Positions 51,136 to 60,011 are shown, numbered from the stretch's first letter. The stretch is 64,000 bases of DNA from CAYJBH01 sp964369965 (GCA_964369965.1 CAYJGF010000012.1:11418-75417), one strand, 5' to 3'. Numbers and translations are program-made. Notes: a model not told the origin generated them from the letters alone.

Positions 51136-51504
51136 TTATTTCTTCTTGTTGGCTACTGTGCGTTTTGGACCTTTGCGTGTTCTTGCGTTTGTCTTGCTAC
51201 GCTGTCCGCGCACCGGCAAACCTTTGCGGTGGCGAACACCTCTATAACAGCCAATCTCAACAAGACGTTTTATGTTGAGTGCTACCTCACGGCGAAGATC
51301 ACCCTCCACCTGTGCTATCTTGTCGATAGCGTCACGGAGCTTTGCAACCTCCTCGTCGGTCAAATCCTTTACACGAGTGTCAGGATTGACACCGGTCATA
51401 CTTAGAATTTCTCTGGACTTTTGGAACCCTATACCGAAAATATAGGTCAGTCCGGCTTCCACTCGCTTTTCTTTAGGCAGGTCTACACCAGCGATACGTG
51501 CCAT
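51136..51504 (-). CDS. rpsM: 30S ribosomal protein S13
   Basis: Head protein of the small subunit that contacts tRNA and L5, 122 residues. The N-terminus (MARIAGVDLPKEKRVEAGLTYI) and basic C-terminal tail (GQRSKTNARTRKGPKRTVANKK in part) are typical. Usually preceded by rpmJ, as here. Confidence 0.97.
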   Translation of the reverse strand: MARIAGVDLPKEKRVEAGLTYIFGIGFQKSREILSMTGVNPDTRVKDLTDEEVAKLRDAIDKIAQVEGDLRREVALNIKRLVEIGCYRGVRHRKGLPVRGQRSKTNARTRKGPKRTVANKKK

Positions 51505-51527
51505 ATTTTTTTCCTTTCCTTAATAAC

Positions 51528-51641
51528 TTAACCCTGTCTTTGTTTGTGTTTTTTGTTTTGGCAGATAACCATAACTCTGCCCTTGCGCTTGATGATTTTG
51601 CATTTTTCGCAAATAGGTTTTACAGACGGTTTAACCTTCAT
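51528..51641 (-). CDS. rpmJ: 50S ribosomal protein L36
   Basis: A 37-residue protein reading MKVKPSVKPICEKCKIIKRK at its start, followed by a VMVICQNKKHKQRQG end. The C11, C14, C27 and H32/H33 zinc ligands are present, so it is the zinc-binding form. ATG at 51641 and TAA at 51528-51530. It lies between infA and rpsM, its standard place. Confidence 0.96.
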   Translation of the reverse strand: MKVKPSVKPICEKCKIIKRKGRVMVICQNKKHKQRQG

Positions 51642-51666
51642 GATGTATTTGTCCTTTCTGCTTTGC

Positions 51667-51885
51667 TTATTTAGAACGCCATGTTATGCGCCCTTTGGTA
51701 AGATCATAGGGTGACATCTCGACCGTGACCTTGTCACCGGGAAGAATACGTATGAAATTCATGCGCAGTTTGCCGCTGATATGTGCGAGCAACCGATGTT
51801 TATTTTCAAGTTCGACCAAAAACATCGCATTCGGCATAGCCTCCACAACTATACCCTCAACTTCTATAACATCTTCTTTGGACAA
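51667..51885 (-). CDS. infA: Translation initiation factor IF-1
   Basis: A 72-residue OB-fold protein that occupies the ribosomal A site during initiation. The sequence from SKEDVIEVEG to RGRITWRSK-like ending (GRITWRSK) is almost canonical. The start is TTG at 51885, with GGGGGAG ahead of it, and it overlaps the KOW gene by 22 bases. Confidence 0.96.
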   Translation of the reverse strand: MSKEDVIEVEGIVVEAMPNAMFLVELENKHRLLAHISGKLRMNFIRILPGDKVTVEMSPYDLTKGRITWRSK

Positions 51886-52166
51886 GATTTCTCCCCCTTA
51901 CTGTTTTTTTGTGTGTCGCATATCGCACGATATAATAGATTGTTGGATGAAAGTATTTCTTCCTCCACCACATATCCAGTTCTCGCGACATGCTTAGATT
52001 TCTTCTTTTTCGGTGTTTCGGTTTTTCTGTTGCGACCGTCGGCGAGGTATATATACTCCCCCTCCACCTTCAGTACCGCAAAAAGAATTGCTTTATCTCT
52101 ACCTGCAAGCGATGTCACAAGCTGTCCTACTACCGGTGCCGCGTGGGTGTCGGGGAGTTTTGTCAT
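51864..52166 (-). CDS. KOW-domain (L14e-like) RNA-binding protein
   Basis: A 100-residue protein with an N-terminal KOW/L14e-like barrel (VVGQLVTSLAGRDKAILFAVLK), then a lysine-rich segment (KTETPKKKKSKHVARTG). Such small RPL14A-like proteins occur between map and infA in many Clostridia; their function is unknown but ribosome or RNA binding is likely. The ATG at 52166 overlaps the map stop (ATGA) and has GGAGGAGG ahead; a TTG at 52181 is also in frame. The 3' end runs 22 bases into infA. Confidence 0.82.
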   Translation of the reverse strand: MTKLPDTHAAPVVGQLVTSLAGRDKAILFAVLKVEGEYIYLADGRNRKTETPKKKKSKHVARTGYVVEEEILSSNNLLYRAICDTQKNSKGEKSCPKKML

Positions 52167-52924
52167 CTCTCCTCCTCCCAACCAAGTGTTAGGATTTTTG
52201 CTCTATCGTTTGTGATAGCAACCGTGTGTTCAAAATGGGCCGAAAGGGTGGCATCCTGTGTCTTTACGGTCCATTCGTCGGACAAGACCTTGGTAAGTCT
52301 TGTTCCTATGTTAATCATCGGCTCTATTGCGAGGGTCATGCCTGCAACCAGCCTCGGTCCTCTGCCGGCCGGTCCAAAACAGGGGATCTGTGGGTCCTCG
52401 TGTAGCTCTCGCCCGACACCGTGCCCCACCCAGTCCTTGACCGGTGAGTATCCGAACGGCGTTACGTGGGTCTCGATTGCGTTGCTGATATCCCCCACCC
52501 TGTTGCCGTTTATCGCCGCGTCTATCGCTTTATAAAGAGCCTCTTTTGTAGCTTTTATCAAGGTTTTCGCCTGCTCGCTCACCTCCCCGACAGGGTAGGT
52601 TGCGGCGTTGTCGCCATGAAATCCCTCATAGTATGCGCCGACATCTATACTAACAATATCGCCCGATTTCAATTTTTCATTCGAGGGGATACCATGTATA
52701 ACGGTGTCGTTGATCGAGGTGCAGATGTTACCGGGGAAACCGCCGTAGCCATAAAAGCTCGGTTTTGCACCGGCGGCGACTATCACCTTTTTCGCTATAG
52801 CATCCAATTCCTTGGTCGTGATACCGACCTCCACTGCCCTGCCGACCGCCTTTAAAGCCTCGGCGGAGATGGCACAAGCCGCTGAAAGAGATTTAAGTTC
52901 CCGATGGTTTTTTATAGTAATCAA
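52163..52924 (-). CDS. map: Methionine aminopeptidase, type I
   Basis: Removes the initiator methionine from new proteins. The 253-residue enzyme has the dimetal ligands D94, D105, H168, E201 and E232, plus the substrate histidine H77 (in VIHGIP). It is the short type Ia form without an N-terminal zinc finger. It follows adk by 2 bases and overlaps the KOW gene by 4. Confidence 0.96.
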   Translation of the reverse strand: MITIKNHRELKSLSAACAISAEALKAVGRAVEVGITTKELDAIAKKVIVAAGAKPSFYGYGGFPGNICTSINDTVIHGIPSNEKLKSGDIVSIDVGAYYEGFHGDNAATYPVGEVSEQAKTLIKATKEALYKAIDAAINGNRVGDISNAIETHVTPFGYSPVKDWVGHGVGRELHEDPQIPCFGPAGRGPRLVAGMTLAIEPMINIGTRLTKVLSDEWTVKTQDATLSAHFEHTVAITNDRAKILTLGWEEER

Positions 52925-52926
52925 AT

Positions 52927-53559
52927 CTATAATCCCAATACTTTTGATACTACATCAAGTGTGTCGCTTATGCTCATGGTGGCGTCAATATTGACAAGTT
53001 TGCCGGTCGCCTCATAATATTCGACAAGCGGTTTTGTCAGCTCGTCATAGACATTAAGACGCTCCTTGATGGTCGCCGGCTCATCATCCTTGCGGATTAT
53101 CAGCGATCCGTTGCATTGATCGCAGATGCCGTCCTCGGTGCTCGGCTTGTTGTCGATGTGAAAGGTTGCACCACAGTCAACACAAACCCTGCGACCGGAA
53201 AGGCGCTTGACTATCTTCTCCGGCTCGATATCGAATTGAATCACCTTGTCGATGTTCACGCCGAGCTCGTCCAACATTTTAGCCTGCTCTAACGTCCTCG
53301 GTACTCCGTCCAGGATAAAGCCTTTTGCGCAGTCCGGCTCGGTTATGCGCTCCTTGACGATGCCGATGACCACCTCGTCGGCGACCAGTTTGCCGGCATC
53401 GATGAGTGCCTTTGCCTTTTGTCCCATCTCGGTGCCCTGCTTTATTGCCTCACGCAGTATCGCACCGGTGCTGATGGTTGCGAGAGAATGCCGCTCGGCA
53501 ATCCCCTCTGCCGCGGTGCCCTTGCCGGCACCGGGCGCTCCTAAAAAAATTAAGTTCAT
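52927..53559 (-). CDS. adk: Adenylate kinase
   Basis: Interconverts ATP + AMP and 2 ADP. The 210-residue enzyme has the P-loop GAPGAGKGT (7-15), the DGVPRT motif, and a long LID domain with four cysteines (C126, C129, C146, C149), the zinc-binding form found in Gram-positives. Order secY-adk-map is standard. Confidence 0.97.
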   Translation of the reverse strand: MNLIFLGAPGAGKGTAAEGIAERHSLATISTGAILREAIKQGTEMGQKAKALIDAGKLVADEVVIGIVKERITEPDCAKGFILDGVPRTLEQAKMLDELGVNIDKVIQFDIEPEKIVKRLSGRRVCVDCGATFHIDNKPSTEDGICDQCNGSLIIRKDDEPATIKERLNVYDELTKPLVEYYEATGKLVNIDATMSISDTLDVVSKVLGL

Positions 53560-53581
53560 GAATTCATCCTAAAATATGCCG

Positions 53582-54877
53582 TTATTCCAAAAAGCCTTTG
53601 TGGTGTCTCATGGTGAGATAACTCTCTATCTGACGCACCGTGTCGAGCGCAACACCGACAACGATAAGCAGTGAAGTACCGCCGAGTTGCAGGTTGATAC
53701 CGGTGAGGTTGCCTAAAAGAATAGGTCCTACCGCAACTGTCGCGAGGAATAGCGCCCCGATAAAGGTAATCTTGGATAACACCTTGACGATGAAGTCGGA
53801 GGTCGGCTTGCCGGGACGTATGCCCGGTATTGTGCCGTTGTTCTTGCGCAGGTTGTTCGCAATCTCGATGGGGTTGTACTGCATCGAGACATAGAAGTAG
53901 TTGAACGCAATGATTAGCACAAGATAGATGGCGGCATATGCAAAGCCGTTGTAGTTAAATGTGGACAGCAGTCCGCCGATAAAGCTCTCGGGATCGGGGT
54001 TGAAGAGTGCCGATATAGTGCCGGGGAGCGACACTATGGACGACGCGAAGATGATGGGCATAACGCCGCTCATGTTGAGCTTGATCGGGATAAAGGTGGA
54101 TTGACCACCAAACATCTTGCGACCGACAACGCGTTTTGCGTACTGCACCGGTATCCTGCGTTCCGCCGCCGCGAGTATTACAACAAATGCGACCGCCGCG
54201 AGGGCAAGTATGCCGATGATGGGCAGGAAGATATATTTTTCCGGTTGACCGCTTGCCGCGAGCTCTAACTCGGTTGCGACGGTGCTGATGATGCTCGGTG
54301 CACCGGACACGATACCGGCGAAGATGAGCACCGAGATGCCGTTGCCGATACCTTTGCGATCAATCTGCTCGCCCAGCCACATGATGAGCACCGCACCGGC
54401 GGTGAATGCAAACACGATGACTATAGCGGTGAATATACCGGAAAATCCTTCGGTATAGATCAGAGCATTCTGAGAGCGGAGTAAAAAGTAGTACATAATT
54501 GCAAGTACAAAGGCGAGCCCCGCACCGGCGATGCGTGTAATTCTTTGGATTTTTTTGCGACCGGAATCCCCCTCTTTTGACATTCTTTCAAGCGCGGGGA
54601 TTGCGATGGTCAATAAGTTCATTATAATGGAGGCGTTGATATAGGGTGTTACCGACAGCGCAAAGAGCGTCGCCTGAGAGAACGCACCACCGGTGAGCAT
54701 GTCGAAATAGCCGAGCATACTGCCGGTCTGGTCAACAAGGGAGCTAAGCGCACCCGGGTCTAAAAACGGCACCGGTATTGCGACACCGACCCTAAAAATA
54801 ATCAATATCAGCAGGGTATAGAGCATCTTCTTACGAAGATCCTCTATTTTCCACGCCTGTTTGAGTGTAGTCAGCAC
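53582..54877 (-). CDS. secY: Protein translocase subunit SecY
   Basis: Central channel of the Sec translocon, 431 residues with about ten membrane segments. The N-terminal PFLDPGAL, the TPYINASIIMNL helix and the GNGISVLIFAGI segment are family hallmarks. The start codon comes directly after the rplO stop with no gap. Confidence 0.97.
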   Translation of the reverse strand: MLTTLKQAWKIEDLRKKMLYTLLILIIFRVGVAIPVPFLDPGALSSLVDQTGSMLGYFDMLTGGAFSQATLFALSVTPYINASIIMNLLTIAIPALERMSKEGDSGRKKIQRITRIAGAGLAFVLAIMYYFLLRSQNALIYTEGFSGIFTAIVIVFAFTAGAVLIMWLGEQIDRKGIGNGISVLIFAGIVSGAPSIISTVATELELAASGQPEKYIFLPIIGILALAAVAFVVILAAAERRIPVQYAKRVVGRKMFGGQSTFIPIKLNMSGVMPIIFASSIVSLPGTISALFNPDPESFIGGLLSTFNYNGFAYAAIYLVLIIAFNYFYVSMQYNPIEIANNLRKNNGTIPGIRPGKPTSDFIVKVLSKITFIGALFLATVAVGPILLGNLTGINLQLGGTSLLIVVGVALDTVRQIESYLTMRHHKGFLE

Positions 54878-55315
54878 TTAGACCACCTCAGCCTTTCCTC
54901 CGGCCTTTTCAATCTTTTCCTTAGCGGATGCGGTGAATGCGTCCAGCTTGACGGTGAACTTTTTGCTCACTTCGCCAGTGCCGAGAACCTTGACCGCCTT
55001 GCGAGTATTTTTGATAAGGTTGGCGGCAACGAGTGCCTCACGGTCGATGACCGCGCCGTCCTCAAACCTGTCCAGCCCGGTAAGGCTGACAATTTCATAC
55101 TCTTTTCTGAATATATTGTTGAATCCGATCTTGGGCAGTCGACGTTGCAACGAGAGCTGTCCACCCTCAAAGCCTGCTTTTTTGGAGCCGCTACGTGCCT
55201 TTTGACCTTTGTGACCGTAACCGGCGGTCTTGCCGTTGCCGGACGCGTTGCCGCGACCTTTGCGCTTAACGGACTTTACCGCGCCGTCGGCAGGTTTTAG
55301 TTCATGCAGTTGCAC
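54878..55315 (-). CDS. rplO: 50S ribosomal protein L15
   Basis: A 145-residue large-subunit assembly protein. The glycine- and basic-rich N-terminus (KRKGRGNASGNGKTAGYGHKG) and the QRRLPKIGFNNIF block are typical. Between rpmD and secY as expected. Confidence 0.97.
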   Translation of the reverse strand: MQLHELKPADGAVKSVKRKGRGNASGNGKTAGYGHKGQKARSGSKKAGFEGGQLSLQRRLPKIGFNNIFRKEYEIVSLTGLDRFEDGAVIDREALVAANLIKNTRKAVKVLGTGEVSKKFTVKLDAFTASAKEKIEKAGGKAEVV

Positions 55316-55332
55316 AGGTTATCCTCCTTTTT

Positions 55333-55545
55333 TTATTGAGTGACACTGACAAGGTGTGAAATCTTCACAATCTTGCCCTTGGTCGCCTCATTGTCAGGTT
55401 GAACGGTGACCGCTCCGACCTTATTGAGCTTTAACGAACGAGCTGTCGCAATCTGGTCCTTTTTGCAACCGGCCAGCGAGCGGACGAGCTTGATGGTGAC
55501 GGTTGAAGCCTTGGACTTCTTCGCGGTTGTTTTTTTCTCAGCCAT
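55333..55545 (-). CDS. rpmD: 50S ribosomal protein L30
   Basis: The L30 core (VTIKLVRSLAGCKKDQIATARSL) begins near residue 15, preceded by a lysine/alanine-rich extension (MAEKKTTAKKSKAS) that most L30 proteins lack. 70 residues in total. The extension is seen in related Clostridia as far as I know, and the start has a proper GGAA-type site. Confidence 0.95.
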   Translation of the reverse strand: MAEKKTTAKKSKASTVTIKLVRSLAGCKKDQIATARSLKLNKVGAVTVQPDNEATKGKIVKISHLVSVTQ

Positions 55546-55562
55546 CTATTACACTTCCTTTC

Positions 55563-56069
55563 CTAACCGATAATCTCTGCCGGTGTCTTGCCGCGGTTCT
55601 CGGCGACCTGTTTCAGATCACGCAGTGAGCGCAGACCATTAACCGTTGCCGCAACGACGTTGCAGGGATTGTTTGAACGTATACATTTTGTTCTGATATC
55701 TTTGATACCGGATACCTCCAAAACGGCACGCACCGGACCACCGGCGATAACACCGGTACCGGGAGCCGCCGGACGAAGCATTACGCGACCGGCACCGAAC
55801 ACACCGACCGTCTCGTGAGGAATGGTTGAACCCCTCATGGAGATTTTTGTCATGTTCTTTTTAGCATCCTCCATGCCCTTGCGGATAGCCTCCGGAACCT
55901 CGGACGCCTTGCCGAGACCGTAGCCTACACTGCCGTTGCCGTCACCGACCACGACCAGTGCGGAGAACTTGAAAATTCTACCACCCTTAACCGTCTTGGA
56001 TACACGGTTGATGGCAACAACTTTTTCTTTAATATCAAGAGTAGCTGCGTTGATTTTATCCACTTCCAT
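55563..56069 (-). CDS. rpsE: 30S ribosomal protein S5
   Basis: Decoding-centre protein, 168 residues. It has the N-terminal RNA-binding half (INRVSKTVKGGRIFKFSALVV-type block) and the VGKASEVPEAIRKG-like segment followed by the S5 C-terminal fold. It lies 6 bases after rplR and 17 before rpmD. Confidence 0.97.
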   Translation of the reverse strand: MEVDKINAATLDIKEKVVAINRVSKTVKGGRIFKFSALVVVGDGNGSVGYGLGKASEVPEAIRKGMEDAKKNMTKISMRGSTIPHETVGVFGAGRVMLRPAAPGTGVIAGGPVRAVLEVSGIKDIRTKCIRSNNPCNVVAATVNGLRSLRDLKQVAENRGKTPAEIIG

Positions 56070-56075
56070 ACTCCT

Positions 56076-56435
56076 TTACAGTGTTAAGCCTGCTTCACGT
56101 GCGCCGTCCGCAACCGCTTTAATGCGGCCGTGGTACAGGTATCCGCCACGATCAAACACAACTTCTTTAATGCCTTTTTTGATTGCCGCCTTGGCTACTG
56201 CCTCACCGACCTTTTTTGCCGCCTCGACATTGCCACCGGCACCCTTAAAACCTTTGCTCAGACTGCTCGCCTGTGCGAGTGTCACACCTGCAACATCGTC
56301 AATGACCTGCGCATAGATATGCGAGGCACTGCGAAATACGTTGAGACGCGGACGCTCGGCTGTGCCGCTTATCTTACCGCGGACGCGGGCTTGGCGTTTG
56401 GCACGGGCGGCGGCTTTATTATATTTCTTTATCAT
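56076..56435 (-). CDS. rplR: 50S ribosomal protein L18
   Basis: A 5S rRNA-binding protein of 119 residues. RPRLNVFRSASHIYAQVIDD and the C-terminal FDRGGYLYHGRIKAVADGARE block identify it. In the conserved rplF-rplR-rpsE order. Confidence 0.97.
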   Translation of the reverse strand: MIKKYNKAAARAKRQARVRGKISGTAERPRLNVFRSASHIYAQVIDDVAGVTLAQASSLSKGFKGAGGNVEAAKKVGEAVAKAAIKKGIKEVVFDRGGYLYHGRIKAVADGAREAGLTL

Positions 56436-56492
56436 AAAACTTTTATCCTTTCCTCAAAGTAGCTATAAATGAGCCTTAATATCTCCTTTAAA

Positions 56493-57035
56493 CTACTTAG
56501 CCTTTCCTGCCTTACCCTCTTTCTTGGCGATGAACTCACCGAGGTAGCGCACACCCTTGCCCTTGTATGGTTCGGGCGGACGAATTTCTCTTATTTCGGC
56601 GGCGAACTGGCCAACCTTTTGTTTGTCCACACCGGATATAACAATCTTGTTCGGCGATGGAACCTCTATCTTGATGTCCTCGGTCTCACTTCTCTCAACC
56701 GGGTGGCTGAAACCGAGTGTTAATACAAGTTTATTACCCTGCATTGCGGCACGATAGCCGACACCCTGAATTTCCAGTGTTTTGCTGAATCCTGCCGATA
56801 CACCCTCTACCATGTTGGATACGAGTGTACGTGTCAAGCCGTGCAGGCTGCGGGCTTGTTTTTCGTCATTAGGCCTTGTCACATTGATTATTCCGTCTTT
56901 AATATCTAAGGATATTAGCGGATGCACTGTGGAATCAAGCTTACCTTTGGGGCCCTTGACCGAAATGTTGACGCCGTCTAACTTGACCTCAACGCCGGCA
57001 GGGATGACAATGGGTTTTCTTCCAATTCTCGACAT
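56493..57035 (-). CDS. rplF: 50S ribosomal protein L6
   Basis: A 180-residue protein near the factor-binding site of the 50S subunit. SRIGRKPIVIPAGVEV at the start and RPPEPYKGKGVRYLGE near the end are the two conserved blocks of the duplicated L6 fold. Confidence 0.97.
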   Translation of the reverse strand: MSRIGRKPIVIPAGVEVKLDGVNISVKGPKGKLDSTVHPLISLDIKDGIINVTRPNDEKQARSLHGLTRTLVSNMVEGVSAGFSKTLEIQGVGYRAAMQGNKLVLTLGFSHPVERSETEDIKIEVPSPNKIVISGVDKQKVGQFAAEIREIRPPEPYKGKGVRYLGEFIAKKEGKAGKAK

Positions 57036-57051
57036 AGTCTTTCCCCTTCTC

Positions 57052-57450
57052 TTACCATATAAAGGCTAAAACTTCACCGCCGACATTCTCTTTACGAGCG
57101 GCTTTATCAGTCATAACGCCTTTTGATGTTGATACTATTGCGGTTCCGAGACCCTTCATAACCTTGGGCATCTCGAGCGCGCCGGAGTAGATACGCAGAC
57201 CGGGTTTTGAAACCCTGCGCAGTCCGGTGAGTACAGGTGTGCCGGTCTCACGATACTTCAGTGTGAGGCGGATAACCCCCTGTTTGTTATCCTCGATAAT
57301 CTCCATTGATTTTACATATCCCTCATCAACCATTATCTGAGCTATATTCTTTTTCAGGTTGGAGGAGGGAATGTCAACGGTGTCATGCTTTGCGGAGCTT
57401 GCGTTACGAACGCGGGTCAGCAAATCTGCTACCGGATCGGTAATGTTCAT
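57052..57450 (-). CDS. rpsH: 30S ribosomal protein S8
   Basis: A 132-residue 16S rRNA-binding protein. DPVADLLTRVRNASSAKHD and the C-terminal ALEMPKVMKGLGTAIVSTSKG block are diagnostic. S8 is the translational repressor of the spc operon in E. coli. The 89-base gap before it (57451-57539) contains a palindrome (GACAGATGTCTGTC) and two copies of AAACTGCCTTTTxG. Confidence 0.97.
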   Translation of the reverse strand: MNITDPVADLLTRVRNASSAKHDTVDIPSSNLKKNIAQIMVDEGYVKSMEIIEDNKQGVIRLTLKYRETGTPVLTGLRRVSKPGLRIYSGALEMPKVMKGLGTAIVSTSKGVMTDKAARKENVGGEVLAFIW

Positions 57451-57539
57451 ACCATGTTCCCTTTCTCGACAGATGTCTGTCGTAAAAACTGCCTTTTAGG
57501 CTTTTTAAACTGCCTTTTGGACATTCTTGTGTATATACC

Positions 57540-57725
57540 TTACCAGCTCGCCTTGCGAACGCCCGGTATCTGACCTTTGTATGCAAGCTCACGGAAGCAA
57601 ATTCTGCAAATTCCGTACTTGCGCAGATAGGCGTGAGGGCGACCGCAAAGTTTGCAACGGTTGTATGCCCTGGTGGAAAATTTAGCCGGACGTTGCTGGC
57701 TCACTTTCATTGAGGTCTTTGCCAT
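57540..57725 (-). CDS. rpsN: 30S ribosomal protein S14, zinc-binding type Z
   Basis: The 61-residue short form, with two CxxC pairs in CKLCGRPHAYLRKYGICRIC. Type Z S14 is normal for Firmicutes in this position between rplE and rpsH. Confidence 0.97.
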   Translation of the reverse strand: MAKTSMKVSQQRPAKFSTRAYNRCKLCGRPHAYLRKYGICRICFRELAYKGQIPGVRKASW

Positions 57726-57745
57726 CTTTATTTTCCTTTCTACTC

Positions 57746-58285
57746 TTAGTTAGCAAACGGTGCGCCCATTGCGCGCAGCAGCTCTTTACCCTCTTCGTCG
57801 GTATTCGCCGTAGTGACGAACGATATGTCCATGCCGCGGATAGCGTCAATCTTATCGTAGTCAATCTCGGGGAATATGAGCTGCTCCTTAACGCCGAACG
57901 AGTAGTTGCCGCGACCGTCAAAGCTGTTGCCGTTTATTCCGCGAAAGTCGCGAACACGGGGCAGTGATATGGAGAAAAGTCTGTCTACAAACTCATACAT
58001 GTTGTCGCCGCGCAGTGTAACCTTAACACCGATAGGCATACCCTCACGCAGTTTGAAGTTAGCGACCGATTTTTTTGCCTTGCAGATAATCGGTGTTTGA
58101 CCGCAAATTATCTTTATGTCGGACACTATCGCCTCGATGATTTTAGGGTTGTCCTTCGCCTCGCCGCAGCCGACGTTGACGATGACCTTGTCCAGCTTTG
58201 GTATCTGCATGACGCTCTTATAACCAAATTTGGTCATCAGCGCAGGGGCAATCTCTGCTTTGTATCTGTCCTTTAATCTTGGCAT
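57746..58285 (-). CDS. rplE: 50S ribosomal protein L5
   Basis: A 5S rRNA-binding protein of 179 residues that contacts S13 in the head. The VNVGCGEAKDN block, AKKSVANFKLREGMPIGVKVTL and the RDFRGINGNSFDGRGNYSFG segment are conserved. Confidence 0.97.
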   Translation of the reverse strand: MPRLKDRYKAEIAPALMTKFGYKSVMQIPKLDKVIVNVGCGEAKDNPKIIEAIVSDIKIICGQTPIICKAKKSVANFKLREGMPIGVKVTLRGDNMYEFVDRLFSISLPRVRDFRGINGNSFDGRGNYSFGVKEQLIFPEIDYDKIDAIRGMDISFVTTANTDEEGKELLRAMGAPFAN

Positions 58286-58303
58286 TGTGATGTCCCCCTT
58301 TCC

Positions 58304-58618
58304 TTAAAATTCTGCGCTGCATTTTTTGCAGCTGCGTGTCTTTTTACCGTCCTTGATAACGTGAGCTACCCTTGTCGCCTTGTTGCACTTCGGGCAGACC
58401 GGCAGAGCCTTGCAGGCGTACATCGCCGCCTCCGCCTCAACCTTGCCACCCTGCTGACCCTGACGACGGGGTTTGAGATGCTTTGTAATCATGTTGCATC
58501 CCTCAACAATTATCTTGCCCTCGCTCGGGCTGGTTGCTAAAACCTTACCGGTTTTTCCCTTACTGTTGCCGCTCAAAATCATCGCGGTATCACCGGTTTT
58601 GATATGAAGTTTATTCAT
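58304..58618 (-). CDS. rplX: 50S ribosomal protein L24 with C-terminal zinc ribbon
   Basis: L24 initiates 50S assembly. The N-terminal KOW domain (KTGDTAMILSGNSKGKTGKV) is standard. The C-terminus contains CPKC and CKKC pairs (C75/C78 and C97/C100), which would bind zinc, a variant common in Clostridia. 104 residues. Confidence 0.96.
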   Translation of the reverse strand: MNKLHIKTGDTAMILSGNSKGKTGKVLATSPSEGKIIVEGCNMITKHLKPRRQGQQGGKVEAEAAMYACKALPVCPKCNKATRVAHVIKDGKKTRSCKKCSAEF

Positions 58619-58654
58619 AAGAATAATTTATCCTTTCCTTTTTGTAACCGAAAA

Positions 58655-59023
58655 TTACAAAGATTCCGGTGCGAGACTTAAAATCTTGAGGTATCCATTC
58701 TCGCGAAGTTCACGAGCAACCGGTCCGAAAATACGTGTACCCCTGGGATTTTTGTCCTCTTTAATGATGACCGCCGCATTCTCGTCAAAACGGATATAGG
58801 ACCCGTCGTCACGACGAATGGGATGTTTTGTGCGCACGATAACCGCACGAACAACCTCACCTTTTTTTGTCGCACCACCCGGTGAAATCTTTTTAACCGA
58901 GGCAACGATAACGTCACCAACTCCGGCGTATCTCTTGCGTGAACCGCCCAGCACCCTGATACACATCAGCTCTTTAGCGCCGGTATTGTCCGCAACCTTG
59001 AGATATGATTGCATCTGTACCAC
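58655..59023 (-). CDS. rplN: 50S ribosomal protein L14
   Basis: A 122-residue subunit-interface protein. MVQMQSYLKVADNTGAKEL and the GTRIFGPVARELRENGYLKI block are almost invariant in bacteria. Confidence 0.98.
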   Translation of the reverse strand: MVQMQSYLKVADNTGAKELMCIRVLGGSRKRYAGVGDVIVASVKKISPGGATKKGEVVRAVIVRTKHPIRRDDGSYIRFDENAAVIIKEDKNPRGTRIFGPVARELRENGYLKILSLAPESL

Positions 59024-59058
59024 AGCTGCACCTCCCTTTTAAATTACGCTCTTATATA

Positions 59059-59319
59059 TTACTTAACCTTTTCCACTATACGAACCAAACGCCAGCGCTT
59101 ATCCTTTGAAATCGGACGAGTCTCCATAATCTGTACACGGTCGCCTATGTTACACTCATTCTTTTCGTCATGAGCCTTAAACTTGACGGTGCGCTTGATA
59201 ATCTTTTTGTAAAGCGGGTGACGCACGTTGTCGGCTATCGCGACGACGATGGTTTTGTCCATCTTGTCGGAAACGACGGTGCCTATACGCGTCTTACGAA
59301 GTGATTCTCTGTGCTCCAT
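59059..59319 (-). CDS. rpsQ: 30S ribosomal protein S17
   Basis: An 86-residue primary 16S-binding protein. RIGTVVSDKMDKTIVVAI and the IGDRVQIMETRPISKDKRWR block identify it. Between rpmC and rplN as usual. Confidence 0.97.
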   Translation of the reverse strand: MEHRESLRKTRIGTVVSDKMDKTIVVAIADNVRHPLYKKIIKRTVKFKAHDEKNECNIGDRVQIMETRPISKDKRWRLVRIVEKVK

Positions 59320-59339
59320 TTAAAACCTATTCCTTTCTC

Positions 59340-59540
59340 TTACTCAGCACTCGCCAGTTCCAAACCGCGAAGTGTTGTCATTACCCTGGCAATATCACGC
59401 CTTACATCTTTAAGCCTCTGGGGATTTTCCAGTTGGTTTATAGCATGTTGAAAGCGCAGGTTTCTCAGCTCCTCTTTGAGCTCCGAGAGCATCTTTTGCA
59501 ACTCCGGCACAGATAAACTTTGCATCTCTTTTGCCTTCAT
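59340..59540 (-). CDS. rpmC: 50S ribosomal protein L29
   Basis: A 66-residue two-helix protein at the tunnel exit, part of the SRP and trigger-factor docking site. LKEELRNLRFQHAINQLENP and RRDIARVMTTLR are typical. Confidence 0.96.
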   Translation of the reverse strand: MKAKEMQSLSVPELQKMLSELKEELRNLRFQHAINQLENPQRLKDVRRDIARVMTTLRGLELASAE

Positions 59541-59597
59541 CTATTTGACCATTCCTTTCTGTACGTCTTAACAGTGCTGTCAAACGTCTGTACCATC

Positions 59598-60011
59598 TTA
59601 TTCCGTTTCTCTTTTTACAAACTTTGTTTTGATCGGCAGCTTGTGGCTGGCAAGACGAAATGCCTCACGAGCGAGCTCCTCCGAAACGCCGGCAATCTCA
59701 AAGAGTACACGACCCGGTTTTACAACCGCGACCCAGTACTCGGGAGAGCCTTTACCGCTACCCATACGGGTCTCGGCCGGTTTCTCGGTGACCGGCTTGT
59801 CCGGGAAAATCTTGATCCAAACCTGACCACCACGCTTGATATAACGTGTCATCGCGATACGAGCTGCCTCAATCTGATTGGAAGTTATCCAGCTCGGCTC
59901 CAAAGCCTGTATGCCGAAATCGCCCTGATTGACCTTGTTGCCGCGTGTCGCAACACCCTTCATACGACCGCGGTGTACGCGGCGATATTTAACTCTTTTA
60001 GGTAATAACAT
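59598..60011 (-). CDS. rplP: 50S ribosomal protein L16
   Basis: A 137-residue protein at the peptidyl-transferase/A-site region. MLLPKRVKYRRVHRGRMKG at the start and the GSGKGSPEYWVAVVKPGR block are diagnostic. Its start shares one base with the rpsC stop. Confidence 0.97.
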   Translation of the reverse strand: MLLPKRVKYRRVHRGRMKGVATRGNKVNQGDFGIQALEPSWITSNQIEAARIAMTRYIKRGGQVWIKIFPDKPVTEKPAETRMGSGKGSPEYWVAVVKPGRVLFEIAGVSEELAREAFRLASHKLPIKTKFVKRETE

